Source of the DNA: Ruminococcus sp.
Lineage (GTDB): Bacteria > Bacillota > Clostridia > Oscillospirales > Acutalibacteraceae
Length of the DNA: 64,000 nucleotides
Direction: 5' to 3'
Assembly (NCBI GenBank): GCA_017473775.1
Contig: JAFUJH010000001.1
Coordinates: 1 to 64,000 of the forward strand
Numbering within the stretch: position 1 is the stretch's first letter; each line of letters begins with the position of its first letter. This document shows positions 52,535 through 61,335 of this stretch, piece after piece. Under the pieces are notes generated by a model. It was not told where the DNA came from and did not search any database. It was given only the letters and a program-made list of their open reading frames with translations. A program made the position numbers and the translations under genes.

Positions 52535-54256
52535 TTATTTGTAGGTGTAGCCTATTTCCTCACGGGAGATAACCTCCCAGTTTGAAAAGTCAGTACCTGC
52601 ACCTGTGATTTCGTAGGTCAGGTTTTCATCCTTGCGTTTACTGCCTGTGTGTAGCTGAAAATAGTGGATTCGGGTGACATCCTCGTCCTCGCCGATTTCG
52701 TCATAGGCTCTGCCGTAGCTGTAATCAGTCTGAAGCTGTGCCGACTTAACGATTGAAGCGTGAAGGTTTGCCTGTGATACCTGAGCTGTGCTTGTTCTGA
52801 GGGGTGTTCCCTGTTCGCCCTTGTTCTTCACAAGGAGAGCAGTGAGCATGGGCTCGGTGTAGTCTGAAGAATCAAATTTAAGGTCGGCGTGATCGCCTGT
52901 GATGATGATGGTTGCATCCTCATATATTCCCAGCTTTTTCAGCTGATTCAGGTATTCGCTTACAATTCGGAAAGCACCTCTTGTCTGCTCAAGGGGTGTC
53001 ACACTGCCTGATTCAACAACATTACAGTTTTCGTCCATAGCATAGGGTGAGTGACAGCCTCTGATATGCAGGAAGGTAAAGGTGTTTTTATCATCTTGCA
53101 CAGACAGTCCTGTGCAGAGAAGCTGTTGATAAATACCTGCATCGGTGTTGTTGTCTACTGAATATTTGGGGATATCTCCCTCAAGGGTAACAACCTCGTT
53201 GAAGGAATTGGCAGAGATTGTCTCGGATTTCATAAAATCGGGAAGCCAGAAGTAGGAAGAAAGCAGAAGCATTCTTTTTATAAAGCCGGACTCTGAGGTT
53301 ACACGGCTGCCCTCAGACAGGCAAAGGTTAGCAACCTTGTCTGTGAACACATCTGCATTTTCGTATCCGTGGAAGGAAGGCGTGTAAAGATTGACTTTGT
53401 AGTTGTTTTTCTGTAAATCGTTAAGCAACGGAGATGCACCGTAGGCTTGCGCAAAATATTCCTTACGGCTTAAAGAAAAGTCGGTGTTAATTCCGCTTAT
53501 CATAGAGGGTGTTGCAGGGAATGTTCTGGGGAATGTGGCAATGTTGTCGTCATAATAGGTGAAGCCGTCAAGGGAGTCTGTTGCTTCCGGGTAGTTATTT
53601 ACAAGGTCAAGATAAAAATCTCTGTCAAAGCAGTCCAGTACAAATACAATGATGTTGTCCGCTGATGATAATTCCAGCAGGTTTTCTGTTGACAGGTAAT
53701 AGGTGTTATCCTGACTATTGTCTTTGTCGGAGTAGTTGATTGCAGAGGGAATGAGACTCACTGTCTGCATAACGGATATGAGGATTATCAGAAAGCAGAG
53801 TGCTTTTCGTATTGATTCAGCCTTAGAGAAGAACGCACCTAACCAAAGCACAAGTGCAAGGACAACAATCCATATAATAAGATTAATTACCATCTGCACA
53901 GGGGACGCAGGGAGTGCGGTACCGTCACCGGGGAGACCCTTGAAGGTCAGAGTGGTGACGAGAGTCTGAATGTATGTACACACTATTCCTCCTGCACAAA
54001 GCGCAAAAATTGTGTTATGAAGCCAACCTTTTGTTATAAGAAGAACAGCGGATATGACAACGAACATTATCAGTGAAAGGAGCAGAAAAGCAGGCATAAA
54101 ATCAGCAATGTGGAAGATAAATTCATCCGAATTGCTGAAGTAAATGCTCAGAGAAGCACAGATAAGAAGCAGATAGGGTACTGCAAAGCCTGTTATCAGT
54201 GAAGAAATAATGTGCCTTTTACTTCGATGAAATCTGATTTCTTTGTTGCGTTCCAA
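52535..54256 (-). CDS. Membrane-anchored sulfatase-superfamily protein (paralogue 1)
   Basis: 573 residues from a TTG start. Four to five N-terminal helices (to about residue 185) are followed by a large extracytoplasmic alkaline-phosphatase-superfamily domain. Metal and active-site regions are VFVLDCFDRDFYLDLV, TFPATPSMISGIN, LHIRGCHSPYAMDENCN and IIITGDHADLKF. The layout is that of LtaS/phosphoglycerol- or phosphoethanolamine-transferase-like proteins, but the typical LtaS motifs are not exact, so the substrate is open. The neighbour at 54341 is a close paralogue in tandem; the two differ most at the N-terminus. It may act on a cell-surface polymer. Confidence 0.78.
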   Translation of the reverse strand: MERNKEIRFHRSKRHIISSLITGFAVPYLLLICASLSIYFSNSDEFIFHIADFMPAFLLLSLIMFVVISAVLLITKGWLHNTIFALCAGGIVCTYIQTLVTTLTFKGLPGDGTALPASPVQMVINLIIWIVVLALVLWLGAFFSKAESIRKALCFLIILISVMQTVSLIPSAINYSDKDNSQDNTYYLSTENLLELSSADNIIVFVLDCFDRDFYLDLVNNYPEATDSLDGFTYYDDNIATFPRTFPATPSMISGINTDFSLSRKEYFAQAYGASPLLNDLQKNNYKVNLYTPSFHGYENADVFTDKVANLCLSEGSRVTSESGFIKRMLLLSSYFWLPDFMKSETISANSFNEVVTLEGDIPKYSVDNNTDAGIYQQLLCTGLSVQDDKNTFTFLHIRGCHSPYAMDENCNVVESGSVTPLEQTRGAFRIVSEYLNQLKKLGIYEDATIIITGDHADLKFDSSDYTEPMLTALLVKNKGEQGTPLRTSTAQVSQANLHASIVKSAQLQTDYSYGRAYDEIGEDEDVTRIHYFQLHTGSKRKDENLTYEITGAGTDFSNWEVISREEIGYTYK

Positions 54257-54299
54257 TTAAACCACTATCCTTTCAGGCGTGATAAGCTCAAGTGAAAAA

Positions 54300-54324
54300 C
54301 CACCGAGTGGATAAAGCTCGGTGG
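54300..54324 (-). terminator. Terminator between the two sulfatase-like genes
   Basis: CCACCGAG (54300-54307) pairs with CTCGGTGG (54317-54324); on the minus strand TTTTTC follows. Confidence 0.75.
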
Positions 54325-54340
54325 CTGTTTTTGATATAGA

Positions 54341-56116
54341 TTATTTATACATATAACCAATGTGTTCGCGGTCAGTGATGTCCCAGTTTGCAAAGTCTGT
54401 GCCGTCACCTGTGATGGTATAGGTCAGATTTTCGTCCTTGCGGTCTGAGCCTGTGTAAAGCTGGAAGTAATGGATACGGGTCATATCCTGACCAACAGGA
54501 ACCTCATCATAAGCTAAGCCGTAGTCAGTGGAGGTCTTGATGCCTGCAGACTTGACGATGGTAGCGTGGAGATTGTCCTGAGATACCTGCGCAGAGCTTA
54601 TCTGAAGCTTAGTGCCTGAGTCTCCGCTTTTCTTCACAAGGAGTCCTGTCAGGTTTTCGTTTGCATATTCCTTGGAGTCAGAGTCCAGAGCAGCATGGTC
54701 GCCTGTGATGATGATAGTAGCATTCTCGTAGATGCCCAGCTTCTTCATCTGAGCTATATACTCGCTGATGAACTTGAAGCAACCTGTGGTCTGCTGGAGT
54801 GAGGTTACAGAGTTTTTCTCTGCTAAGTTGCAGTTTTCGTCCATTGCATAGGGAGAGTGACAGCCTCTCAGATGGAGGAAGGAGAAGGTGTTTTTCTTGT
54901 TCTGAGTTGTGAGCCCTGTCTGAACGAAGTTCTTGTATATTTCAGGGTCGCTGGTCTCTGTCATCTCATACTTGGGAGCGTCTCCGTCCAGAGTTACAAT
55001 ATCGCCGAAGGAGGAGGAGCCGATGGAGTTTGACTTGAATATCTCGGGAGCCCAGAAGTAGGAGGAAAGCTCAAACAGCTTGCCGATAAGCTCACCCTTT
55101 GAGGATATGGTGTAGCCCTCAGCGGCAGAGGTGTTTGCAACAAGATCGCCAAATACAGCCGCATTATCGTAGGCATAGTATGAGGGGATATACAGGTTAA
55201 TCTCGTAGTTGTTTGCCTTCAGGTCAGGCAGGAAGGTGCTCCGTGTGTACGCATCCTCAAAGTACTGAGTGCGTGTGCCTGTGTAGTCATTCTCCATACC
55301 TGTGAGCATAGAGGTCACAGCAGGATAGGTACGGGGGTACTTGGCTATGTTGTCCTCATAGTAGGTGAAGCCGTCCAGAGAATCAAGATACGGAGAGCCT
55401 GAATTTAAGATTTCCTTGAAGTAGTTGTCATCAAAACGGTCGAGGACGATAACAACGATGTTGTCCTTTGAAGAAAGCTCAAACATTCCGTCGGTAGTAA
55501 GGTAGATATCCTTGTTCTCCATAGTAGTGTCGTCAGGCTTTGCCTGCTCGTTTGCATAAGTGATAGCCGCAGGAATAAGGCTCACTGTCTGCATAACAAG
55601 CACAAGTACCAGCAGGAAGGTCATAATGCTTCTGCCTGTTTCTGCCTTTTTGCTGAGCAGTCCGAACCAAAGAAACACTGAACACAGAGCAACCCACACA
55701 GTGAAGTTAATCATAATCTTAGCTGTTGAGGCGTATTCTGCGTTTCCGTCACCGGGCATACCCTGAAAGGTCATATTGGTGACAAGGCTCTGAATGAAGC
55801 CGGCAGTTACAAGGAAGGCACACAAAGTGAAGATTGAGTGTCTGAGTGTGCCCTTAGTCAGTAGCAGAGCCGCAGTGATAACTGCAAAAATTCCCAGAGA
55901 TATAAGAATGAAAGCAGGTGCAAAGTCAGCAAGTGCAAAGGTGAACTCTGCAGAGTTTGAAAAATAAACGCTGAAGGTTGCACAGATTAAAAGCACAAAG
56001 GGTACGGTAAAGCCTGCAAGCAAAGATGTGAGTATCTTGTTGCCGTCGATGCCGAACTTCTCTTTGAAGCTGACGGGTTTGTTGTTCTTAGTGTGTTTGG
56101 CGGACAAAAAAATCAT
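54341..56116 (-). CDS. Membrane-anchored sulfatase-superfamily protein (paralogue 2)
   Basis: 591 residues, similar to the gene at 52535 along its whole length, for example LHLRGCHSPYAMDENCN, SLDGFTYYEDNIAKYPRTYP and IIITGDHAALDS. The same layout of N-terminal helices and an extracytoplasmic hydrolase/transferase domain is seen, with metal-site VIVLDRFDDNYF. The ATG at 56116 abuts AAAGG, so a TTG three codons later, with 9-base spacing, could be the true start. A terminator separates it from paralogue 1, so the two can be regulated apart. Tandem duplication with separate terminators suggests different substrates or conditions. Confidence 0.78.
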   Translation of the reverse strand: MIFLSAKHTKNNKPVSFKEKFGIDGNKILTSLLAGFTVPFVLLICATFSVYFSNSAEFTFALADFAPAFILISLGIFAVITAALLLTKGTLRHSIFTLCAFLVTAGFIQSLVTNMTFQGMPGDGNAEYASTAKIMINFTVWVALCSVFLWFGLLSKKAETGRSIMTFLLVLVLVMQTVSLIPAAITYANEQAKPDDTTMENKDIYLTTDGMFELSSKDNIVVIVLDRFDDNYFKEILNSGSPYLDSLDGFTYYEDNIAKYPRTYPAVTSMLTGMENDYTGTRTQYFEDAYTRSTFLPDLKANNYEINLYIPSYYAYDNAAVFGDLVANTSAAEGYTISSKGELIGKLFELSSYFWAPEIFKSNSIGSSSFGDIVTLDGDAPKYEMTETSDPEIYKNFVQTGLTTQNKKNTFSFLHLRGCHSPYAMDENCNLAEKNSVTSLQQTTGCFKFISEYIAQMKKLGIYENATIIITGDHAALDSDSKEYANENLTGLLVKKSGDSGTKLQISSAQVSQDNLHATIVKSAGIKTSTDYGLAYDEVPVGQDMTRIHYFQLYTGSDRKDENLTYTITGDGTDFANWDITDREHIGYMYK

Positions 56117-56330
56117 CCTTTCATTTATGATTTCAGCTATTGCCGATTATAAGCAGAAAGCCTGCATTATTACATTTTATACTATATCACAATGCTTCGT
56201 AAAAATCAACAATATCGACATATAAGAAAAGAAGGAATATATGCTCCCTATCCGGGTAAACTTAGGTAAGAGCAAGTTTGGTGTTGTGTCTGATACAGAA
56301 AAATCTTTTTGCAAAAAACGCAAAAAACAC

Positions 56331-56359
56331 TTGACAAATCCACTCTTTTTGAATATAAT
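56331..56359 (+). promoter_or_regulatory. tRNA cluster promoter
   Basis: TTGACA (56331-56336), a 17-base spacer and TATAAT (56354-56359), 30 bases before the first tRNA: a full consensus sigma-A promoter. Confidence 0.9.
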
Positions 56360-56388
56360 TATCCTTGCTACTTTGTGGTAGCACATAT

Positions 56389-56465
56389 GGCGGAATAGCT
56401 CAGCTGGCTAGAGCATTCGGTTCATACCCGAAGTGTCGTAGGTTCAAGTCCTATTTCCGCTACCA
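56389..56465 (+). tRNA. tRNA-Met (CAU), elongator type
   Basis: A 77-nt cloverleaf with CCA encoded. Acceptor GGCGGAA pairs with TTCCGCT (one G-U), the D arm is AGCTCAGCTGGCTAGAGC, the anticodon loop is TTCATAC (anticodon CAT), and the T arm contains GGTTCAAGTCC. The anticodon stem lacks the three G-C pairs of initiator tRNA, so it is elongator Met; tRNA-Ile2 is less likely. Confidence 0.92.
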
Positions 56466-56468
56466 TGT

Positions 56469-56543
56469 GGCCCGGTGGTCAAGAGGTTAAGACACCGCCC
56501 TTTCACGGCGGTAACACGAGTTCGATTCTCGTCCGGGTCACCA
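56469..56543 (+). tRNA. tRNA-Glu (UUC)
   Basis: 75 nt with CCA encoded. Acceptor GGCCCGG pairs with CCGGGTC, the anticodon loop is CTTTCAC (anticodon TTC), and the T loop is GTTCGATTC. It starts three bases after the preceding tRNA. Confidence 0.95.
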
Positions 56544-56558
56544 CTTAAATTACTATCT

Positions 56559-56644
56559 GCCGGTGTGGTGGAATGGCAGACACAAGGGACTTAAAATCCC
56601 TCGGTAGCAATATCGTACCGGTTCAAGTCCGGTCACCGGCACCA
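56559..56644 (+). tRNA. tRNA-Leu (UAA)
   Basis: 86 nt with CCA encoded and a long class II variable arm. Acceptor GCCGGTG pairs with CACCGGC, and the anticodon loop is CTTAAAA (anticodon TAA). It is third in the cluster and followed by a terminator. Confidence 0.95.
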
Positions 56645-56663
56645 CATATTGGTTTACAGGGAT

Positions 56664-56690
56664 GTCGAGCAATGGCTCGGCTTTTTTTAT
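56664..56690 (+). terminator. Terminator of the tRNA cluster
   Basis: GTCGAGC (56664-56670) pairs with GCTCGGC (56675-56681), followed by TTTTTTATTTTAT. Confidence 0.85.
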
Positions 56691-56722
56691 TTTATATTGT
56701 AAAAACATAGCAAAACAAAGAA

Positions 56723-56755
56723 AACCGCAAGGATTTTAGAGTCCTTGCGGTTTTG
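56723..56755 (-). terminator. Terminator after the dockerin gene
   Basis: AACCGCAAGGA (56723-56733) pairs with TCCTTGCGGTT (56742-56752), T-rich on both sides. Confidence 0.8.
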
Positions 56756-56785
56756 TGCGTTTTATGGATTTGTTCAGGCTGCAGG

Positions 56786-57823
56786 TTACTCAGGTACCAC
56801 TATATGAATTATACCTGTGTCGGGGTCGAATCTGCAGTGTATGTTGAGGGCAGGCATAACCTCTATACCTGCGATAAACTTCTGGATTGCTGTTGCATCC
56901 TTAATGTTTATATCGCCCATTGTGTCTGCATCGCCTGCAAGGCATTCGATAAGGCTCATAGTCTCAAGACCTGCAACTGCCTTCTGAATGTAGGTTGCAT
57001 CCTTGATATTCACAGTGCCGTCCATATCTGCATCGCCGCGAATGAAGTCGGTGGTGCTCTCGAGAGGAGCGTTTTCATCACGGGAGGCTTCGTCGCCTGA
57101 GGAAACACCGCCTGCTGACCAGTCAACCTCAACACCTGCAAGTGTAATAATATTTGCAACTTCCTCTTTGGAAAGCTTCAGTGTCTGAGCAAGGTCATCT
57201 ATGATTTCCTGGTCGGATTTACCTGAATATGTGCGTGCATTATCAAGTTTAGGGCCTGTCAGAAAATCATATAAGAGATCAGAGGCAAATACATTAGGAG
57301 GTAAAGCTGTGCCTGTAATGTTGCCGATAGAAGTTATACTCAGCACGGGACCGTATACAAAAGAGTCCTGATGCCTCCAGAAAGCAGCCTGTGCAGTTTT
57401 GCTGCTGTCCTCGGGATTTTCGTATGTAGTGCCGTCACAGTATGCTGTGTCACCAAAGCATTCTGTGCTGAAAAGAAGATCGTAGGTCTGCATACCTGTA
57501 TCTGCAGAGAAGATTACACAGTACATAACCCCGTCTTCCAGCTCTGCTTTTGTCTTAGCTGTAATGTCATAGGAATAAACACCGGGAGTGTCGGTCTCTG
57601 TGCAACGCTCTTTTTTGCTCTGCCAGTTTGCAAGAGGATCTCCTCCGTAGGACCAGATGTGGCAGAATATGGATGTTACATTATTCCAGTCCTCAGGTAC
57701 CTCAAAGTAGAGCACAGGCTCCTCAGAGGGTACAAAATCCTCGGCAGAGGCTGTAAGGACTACAGATGAAAGTGCAAGTAAAAGCACAAGCACAAAGGAT
57801 AAAATTTGCTTTAAGTTTTTCAT
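56786..57823 (-). CDS. Secreted protein with C-terminal dockerin type I domain
   Basis: 345 residues. The signal peptide ends near residue 27 (VVLTASA). A novel-looking N-terminal region contains FEVPEDWNNVTSIFCHIWSY, which recalls starch-binding (CBM25/26-like) modules, although I cannot confirm this. The C-terminus (about residues 262-323) has two calcium-binding dockerin repeats, GDADMDGTVNIKDATYIQKA and GDADTMGDINIKDATAIQKF, with the D-x-D-x-D-G-type loop. Dockerins plug enzymes into scaffoldin cohesins, as in the cellulosomes and amylosomes of Ruminococcus. No glycosidase or peptidase motif is visible, so it may be a binding or structural part. AAGGAGG precedes the ATG. Confidence 0.85.
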   Translation of the reverse strand: MKNLKQILSFVLVLLLALSSVVLTASAEDFVPSEEPVLYFEVPEDWNNVTSIFCHIWSYGGDPLANWQSKKERCTETDTPGVYSYDITAKTKAELEDGVMYCVIFSADTGMQTYDLLFSTECFGDTAYCDGTTYENPEDSSKTAQAAFWRHQDSFVYGPVLSITSIGNITGTALPPNVFASDLLYDFLTGPKLDNARTYSGKSDQEIIDDLAQTLKLSKEEVANIITLAGVEVDWSAGGVSSGDEASRDENAPLESTTDFIRGDADMDGTVNIKDATYIQKAVAGLETMSLIECLAGDADTMGDINIKDATAIQKFIAGIEVMPALNIHCRFDPDTGIIHIVVPE

Positions 57824-57910
57824 TTCAAAAACCTCCTTATAGTTTATATTCTCAGTATACTATCAGAAAAGACAACTGTCAATATTTTATTTCTGTAGGC
57901 AAAAGAAAAC

Positions 57911-57945
57911 GAAGCAGACAGGGTAATCTGTCTGCTTCTCTTGTT
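57911..57945 (-). terminator. Terminator after rpe
   Basis: GAAGCAGACAG (57911-57921) pairs with CTGTCTGCTTC (57928-57938); on the minus strand GTTTTCTTTT follows. Confidence 0.8.
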
Positions 57946-57955
57946 TATCTGTATA

Positions 57956-58609
57956 TCAGATGCATTTGTCCTTCATATTCTTAATAGCAACGGCGGCATC
58001 CTCTGCTTTGAACACGGATGTGCCTGCTACGCAAACATCGACTCCTGCTTTGAACGCCTGATTGATGTTCTGCTCGCCTATTCCACCGTCAACCTGTATG
58101 AGTAAATCACAGAGTCCAAGGCGGTCTGCCTCTTTGCGGATAGCCTGAACTTTAGGAAGCATATCTGCCATAAATGACTGTCCGCCGAATCCCGGCTCTA
58201 CGGTCATTACCAGCACCATATATAACTGGTCAAGGTAAGGGAACACCACATCCGCAGGGGTGTTGGGCTTGATAACAAGACCAGCCTTGATGTTGTGGCT
58301 TTTGATTTTATCTATGGTAGCCTGAATATCAGAGTCAGCCTCCACATGGAAGGTGATGATATCCGCGCCTGCATCAGCAAAGTCATCGATGTATTTAAGG
58401 GGGTCAGAAATCATCAGATGTACATCAAAGGGCTTGTCTGTGTACTTCCTTACCCACTTGATAACGGGAGCTCCGAAGGTGATGTTAGGCACAAAGTGTC
58501 CGTCCATAACATCAAGGTGCATAAAGTCTGCACCTGCCTTGTCCATACGGCTTATCTCCTCGCCAAAGCGAGAGAAATCACAGGACAGCAGAGAGGGTGC
58601 TATAAGCAT
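57956..58609 (-). CDS. rpe: Ribulose-phosphate 3-epimerase
   Basis: 217 residues, a TIM barrel. It interconverts ribulose-5-phosphate and xylulose-5-phosphate in the pentose phosphate pathway. IAPSLLSCDFSRFGEEI, HLDVMDGHFVPNITFG, the catalytic MTVEPGFGGQSFM and IQVDGGIGEQNINQA are all intact. GGAG lies eight bases before the ATG. A palindromic repeat lies just upstream. Confidence 0.97.
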   Translation of the reverse strand: MLIAPSLLSCDFSRFGEEISRMDKAGADFMHLDVMDGHFVPNITFGAPVIKWVRKYTDKPFDVHLMISDPLKYIDDFADAGADIITFHVEADSDIQATIDKIKSHNIKAGLVIKPNTPADVVFPYLDQLYMVLVMTVEPGFGGQSFMADMLPKVQAIRKEADRLGLCDLLIQVDGGIGEQNINQAFKAGVDVCVAGTSVFKAEDAAVAIKNMKDKCI

Positions 58610-58642
58610 ATAATCAACTCCAATATAAATTTATCTTTATAA

Positions 58643-58694
58643 AGCCTCCCTTACCTCAAAGGAGGTGGCAAAACCAAGGTTTTGAGGGAGGGAG
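58643..58694. repeat. Intergenic folded repeat, second family
   Basis: Starts GCCTCCCTTACCTC and ends GAGGGAGGGAG, with inner GGAGGTGGC and the small hairpin AAAACC-AA-GGTTTT. This outer-stem-plus-hairpin plan recalls a GAGGGAG/TGGC repeat that I remember from other Oscillospiraceae. Only one copy is seen here. Confidence 0.5.
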
Positions 58695-58704
58695 AGAAAA
58701 CAAA

Positions 58705-61296
58705 TTACGGCTTTTGCAGTGCAGGGACAATGATGGTGGCCGCCGCCCAGAATACAACACAGAGGAGAACCTCAAGATTCTTGAGTGCACCTACTCCTGC
58801 AAAGAGTGCGATGCTTGCCATGAGCACAATGCCCAACACAACGCCGATAAGCTGAATCACAACAGAAAGTGAGATGTTGCTCTTGAGCTTGACACAGCCT
58901 GACACTGCACGCAGGAATGACATAAAGGAGCCACGGGTTGCAAGGTATGCGCGGCTGGAGTCCTCTTTGACAGAGGTTATCTCCTGACATACATTGCCGA
59001 GTCCTGTGGGAAGCACCTTGACAGAGCGGAAGAATATGCCGAAGTCATCGGCGATTTTCTCTCCTGTTACATTGCAATCAGTGGTGCGAACTAAGAGGCT
59101 GATGCCATTTTCCTCAGCCTTCTGGAGCTGTTGCGCTATCCTCAGGGTTGTGGCATAAGTGGTGACAAACATGGCAAGAAGCTCCCCTGACCGTGCAAGG
59201 TAGGTTACCTGTCTGCCGTCAATCTTCTGTTTTTCTTCAAATTCCTCAGAAGGAGTCTGTACTGCGTATTTCTCAAGCAAAGCTCTGCAGCCTACAAGTA
59301 TACGCTCGCCCCCTACCCAGCCTACAAGTCCTAAGCCGTCCTCATAGAGAACGCTCTCCACCTTGGGCAGGGCACTCTTGCTGTTGCGGGAAACATGGTC
59401 AAACACGCTTGCCATAGGGCTCTGGGCCTCTTTGAGCACTGCGGCGGCGGCAAGCATACCTTCTTCGATTCTTGTGTTAGTAAAAGCCTTCACACCGTTT
59501 AAGGTGATGCTGTCTACAGGATAAAGGTCTCGTGCTTCGCATACAACTGCCTTTGTATCGCAGAACTGACGCACTGCAGGGTAGCCGCTTATCATAGCGT
59601 TCTTGGACAATGTGTCCTTACACAGACGCCACAAGGGCAGGTTGACCGCTAACAGGTCGCACATAGGAGCCGACACGCAAGCCATAATTGCCAGTGCGGA
59701 GAAGGCTCCCCACACATCCTTGGCAACAATGCCGTAGAGGACGGAAACAAACAGCGAACAGAGAATGGTCACAGGTGCAAGCTTGCCTGCCATATCCTCG
59801 GATGGGTCGGGAGAATATGAAAGCCGCAGGAAGTCGCTGAGGAAGTCTGTCTCGTGCTGATATGCAATGATGGGCTTGTCCTGGGTTGTTCCGCTGACAA
59901 GCTGACGGGCTACATCCTCGTTGGTGTAAATCTTGGCGGAATAGGCTGAGGTGGTCTTGTTGGTGACAAAGCGGAAGTTATCCTTGACCCTCAGCACCAT
60001 AAAGAGTTTGCCCAGTGTGTTGAGCAGAAGCCCCAATATAGCAAGAGCGGAGTAAATATATTGATTACCGCCGAAGAAATCTGTGGGGATTACAATTGCC
60101 ACAATGCCCTGAAGCACAGCGGCGATAGCGGCAACCGCGGCACCTGTGTCGGAGTTGCCCTTGAACTTCTTGAGTGTAGAGATACCGTTCAGGATAGTCA
60201 CTCGGTTTACCCAGCAGGAGATAAGAAGCATCAGGAAGCTGAAAATCGCCAGCAGAATAGATGCAAGGTAACTCTTGCTCAGTGTATCGGCGATAATACG
60301 GGTGACGATAGTGAGTATCAGCGACAGGAGGAACAGCACACCTGTGAAGATGCTGTTGACAAACATCTTGCGGATGTTGGAGTTGACCTCCTGCATAATA
60401 GATTTGGCATCCTGATGGCTTCTGAAGTCCTCAATCTGAATTGTTTTTTCTCTGAAGTCGTCGGCTGAATCCTCCTCAGGTGAGGAGAAAAAGCTCACAA
60501 TCCTGCCGATGAAGCCCTCGGCGATTTTCTTTGCACTGGGCTTTTCGTTTTCGTCAGTGGTTGCGGACTCCTTCTCAGGCTTCAGATTCTGGGAGATAAC
60601 AGGATTAGGAGAATCCAGATATTTTTTGTATTCGTTTTCAACTACGGCAGAGAACTTGCCTGCACGGACATGAACTTTCTCTACCTTGCTCTCGTGCTGA
60701 TAAACAGGTACTCTTGATACTACAGTCTGTACAGCACCTACAGGCTTTGGCTTGCCGAACAGACGCTCAAAGTTGCTCAGTCCGTCATCCTCTGCATCCT
60801 GTGTGGGGTCTGCATCCTCCGATGCTTCTGTGCCGGTGCTATGAGCATCGGGGGTGTCCTCCTCGTCGCTCAAGTCTATGTCTATGGAATCAACATCCTT
60901 CATATGTATAGAGCGTACCTTGAAGCTGTCAACCTCGTCGATTATCTCGTCAGAGATGGTGGTACCCTCATCGTATTCGGGAGAAAGTGTAACCACCGTG
61001 TCAGCCTCAGGCTCCTTGTCCTCTGCAGGTGTCTCCTCTGTGGCTGAGTCCTCAGAGTCAGCGTCCTCTGTCTGAGCAGGAGCATCGTCTGTCTCTACAT
61101 CTAATGGGCTCTGGTTTGTGAGCCTTACCTCTTTGCTGGTGTTGCTGTATATTTCTTCCATTTTAGGGCCGCCGCTGAGTCTTGCGGCTTCCTTAGCCAT
61201 TTTCTCCTGTTCTGATAAAAACCTTGTTTCTTCGATAATGGAGTCGATGGTATCGTCCGTTGCACCTGTGGGTGTGCCCTTGGGGTCATTACTCAT
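58705..61296 (-). CDS. Degenerate P-type ATPase-like membrane protein (pseudoenzyme)
   Basis: About 863 residues from the ATG at 61296, with AAGGA nine bases upstream. Residues 1-260 are acidic and probably disordered. Six helices (about 315-550) and two C-terminal helices follow the P1B-ATPase plan, including ILNGISTLKKFKGNSDTGAA. The CPC-helix region reads ACVSAPMCDLLAVNLPL. Where VDTVVFDKTGTLT is expected, the protein has CDTKAVVCEARDLYP, so the phosphorylated Asp is gone. N-domain-like VGWVGGERILVGCRALLEKY and GISLLVRTTDCNVTGEKIAD (TGD changed to TTD) remain, but GDGxNDxPAL is missing. Fold recognisable, catalysis probably lost. It precedes rpe and follows rlmB. Role unknown. Confidence 0.72.
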   Translation of the reverse strand: MSNDPKGTPTGATDDTIDSIIEETRFLSEQEKMAKEAARLSGGPKMEEIYSNTSKEVRLTNQSPLDVETDDAPAQTEDADSEDSATEETPAEDKEPEADTVVTLSPEYDEGTTISDEIIDEVDSFKVRSIHMKDVDSIDIDLSDEEDTPDAHSTGTEASEDADPTQDAEDDGLSNFERLFGKPKPVGAVQTVVSRVPVYQHESKVEKVHVRAGKFSAVVENEYKKYLDSPNPVISQNLKPEKESATTDENEKPSAKKIAEGFIGRIVSFFSSPEEDSADDFREKTIQIEDFRSHQDAKSIMQEVNSNIRKMFVNSIFTGVLFLLSLILTIVTRIIADTLSKSYLASILLAIFSFLMLLISCWVNRVTILNGISTLKKFKGNSDTGAAVAAIAAVLQGIVAIVIPTDFFGGNQYIYSALAILGLLLNTLGKLFMVLRVKDNFRFVTNKTTSAYSAKIYTNEDVARQLVSGTTQDKPIIAYQHETDFLSDFLRLSYSPDPSEDMAGKLAPVTILCSLFVSVLYGIVAKDVWGAFSALAIMACVSAPMCDLLAVNLPLWRLCKDTLSKNAMISGYPAVRQFCDTKAVVCEARDLYPVDSITLNGVKAFTNTRIEEGMLAAAAVLKEAQSPMASVFDHVSRNSKSALPKVESVLYEDGLGLVGWVGGERILVGCRALLEKYAVQTPSEEFEEKQKIDGRQVTYLARSGELLAMFVTTYATTLRIAQQLQKAEENGISLLVRTTDCNVTGEKIADDFGIFFRSVKVLPTGLGNVCQEITSVKEDSSRAYLATRGSFMSFLRAVSGCVKLKSNISLSVVIQLIGVVLGIVLMASIALFAGVGALKNLEVLLCVVFWAAATIIVPALQKP

Positions 61297-61335
61297 GCTT
61301 TTCACTTCCTTGAAAATCTGTATGTTAAGGTTAGG

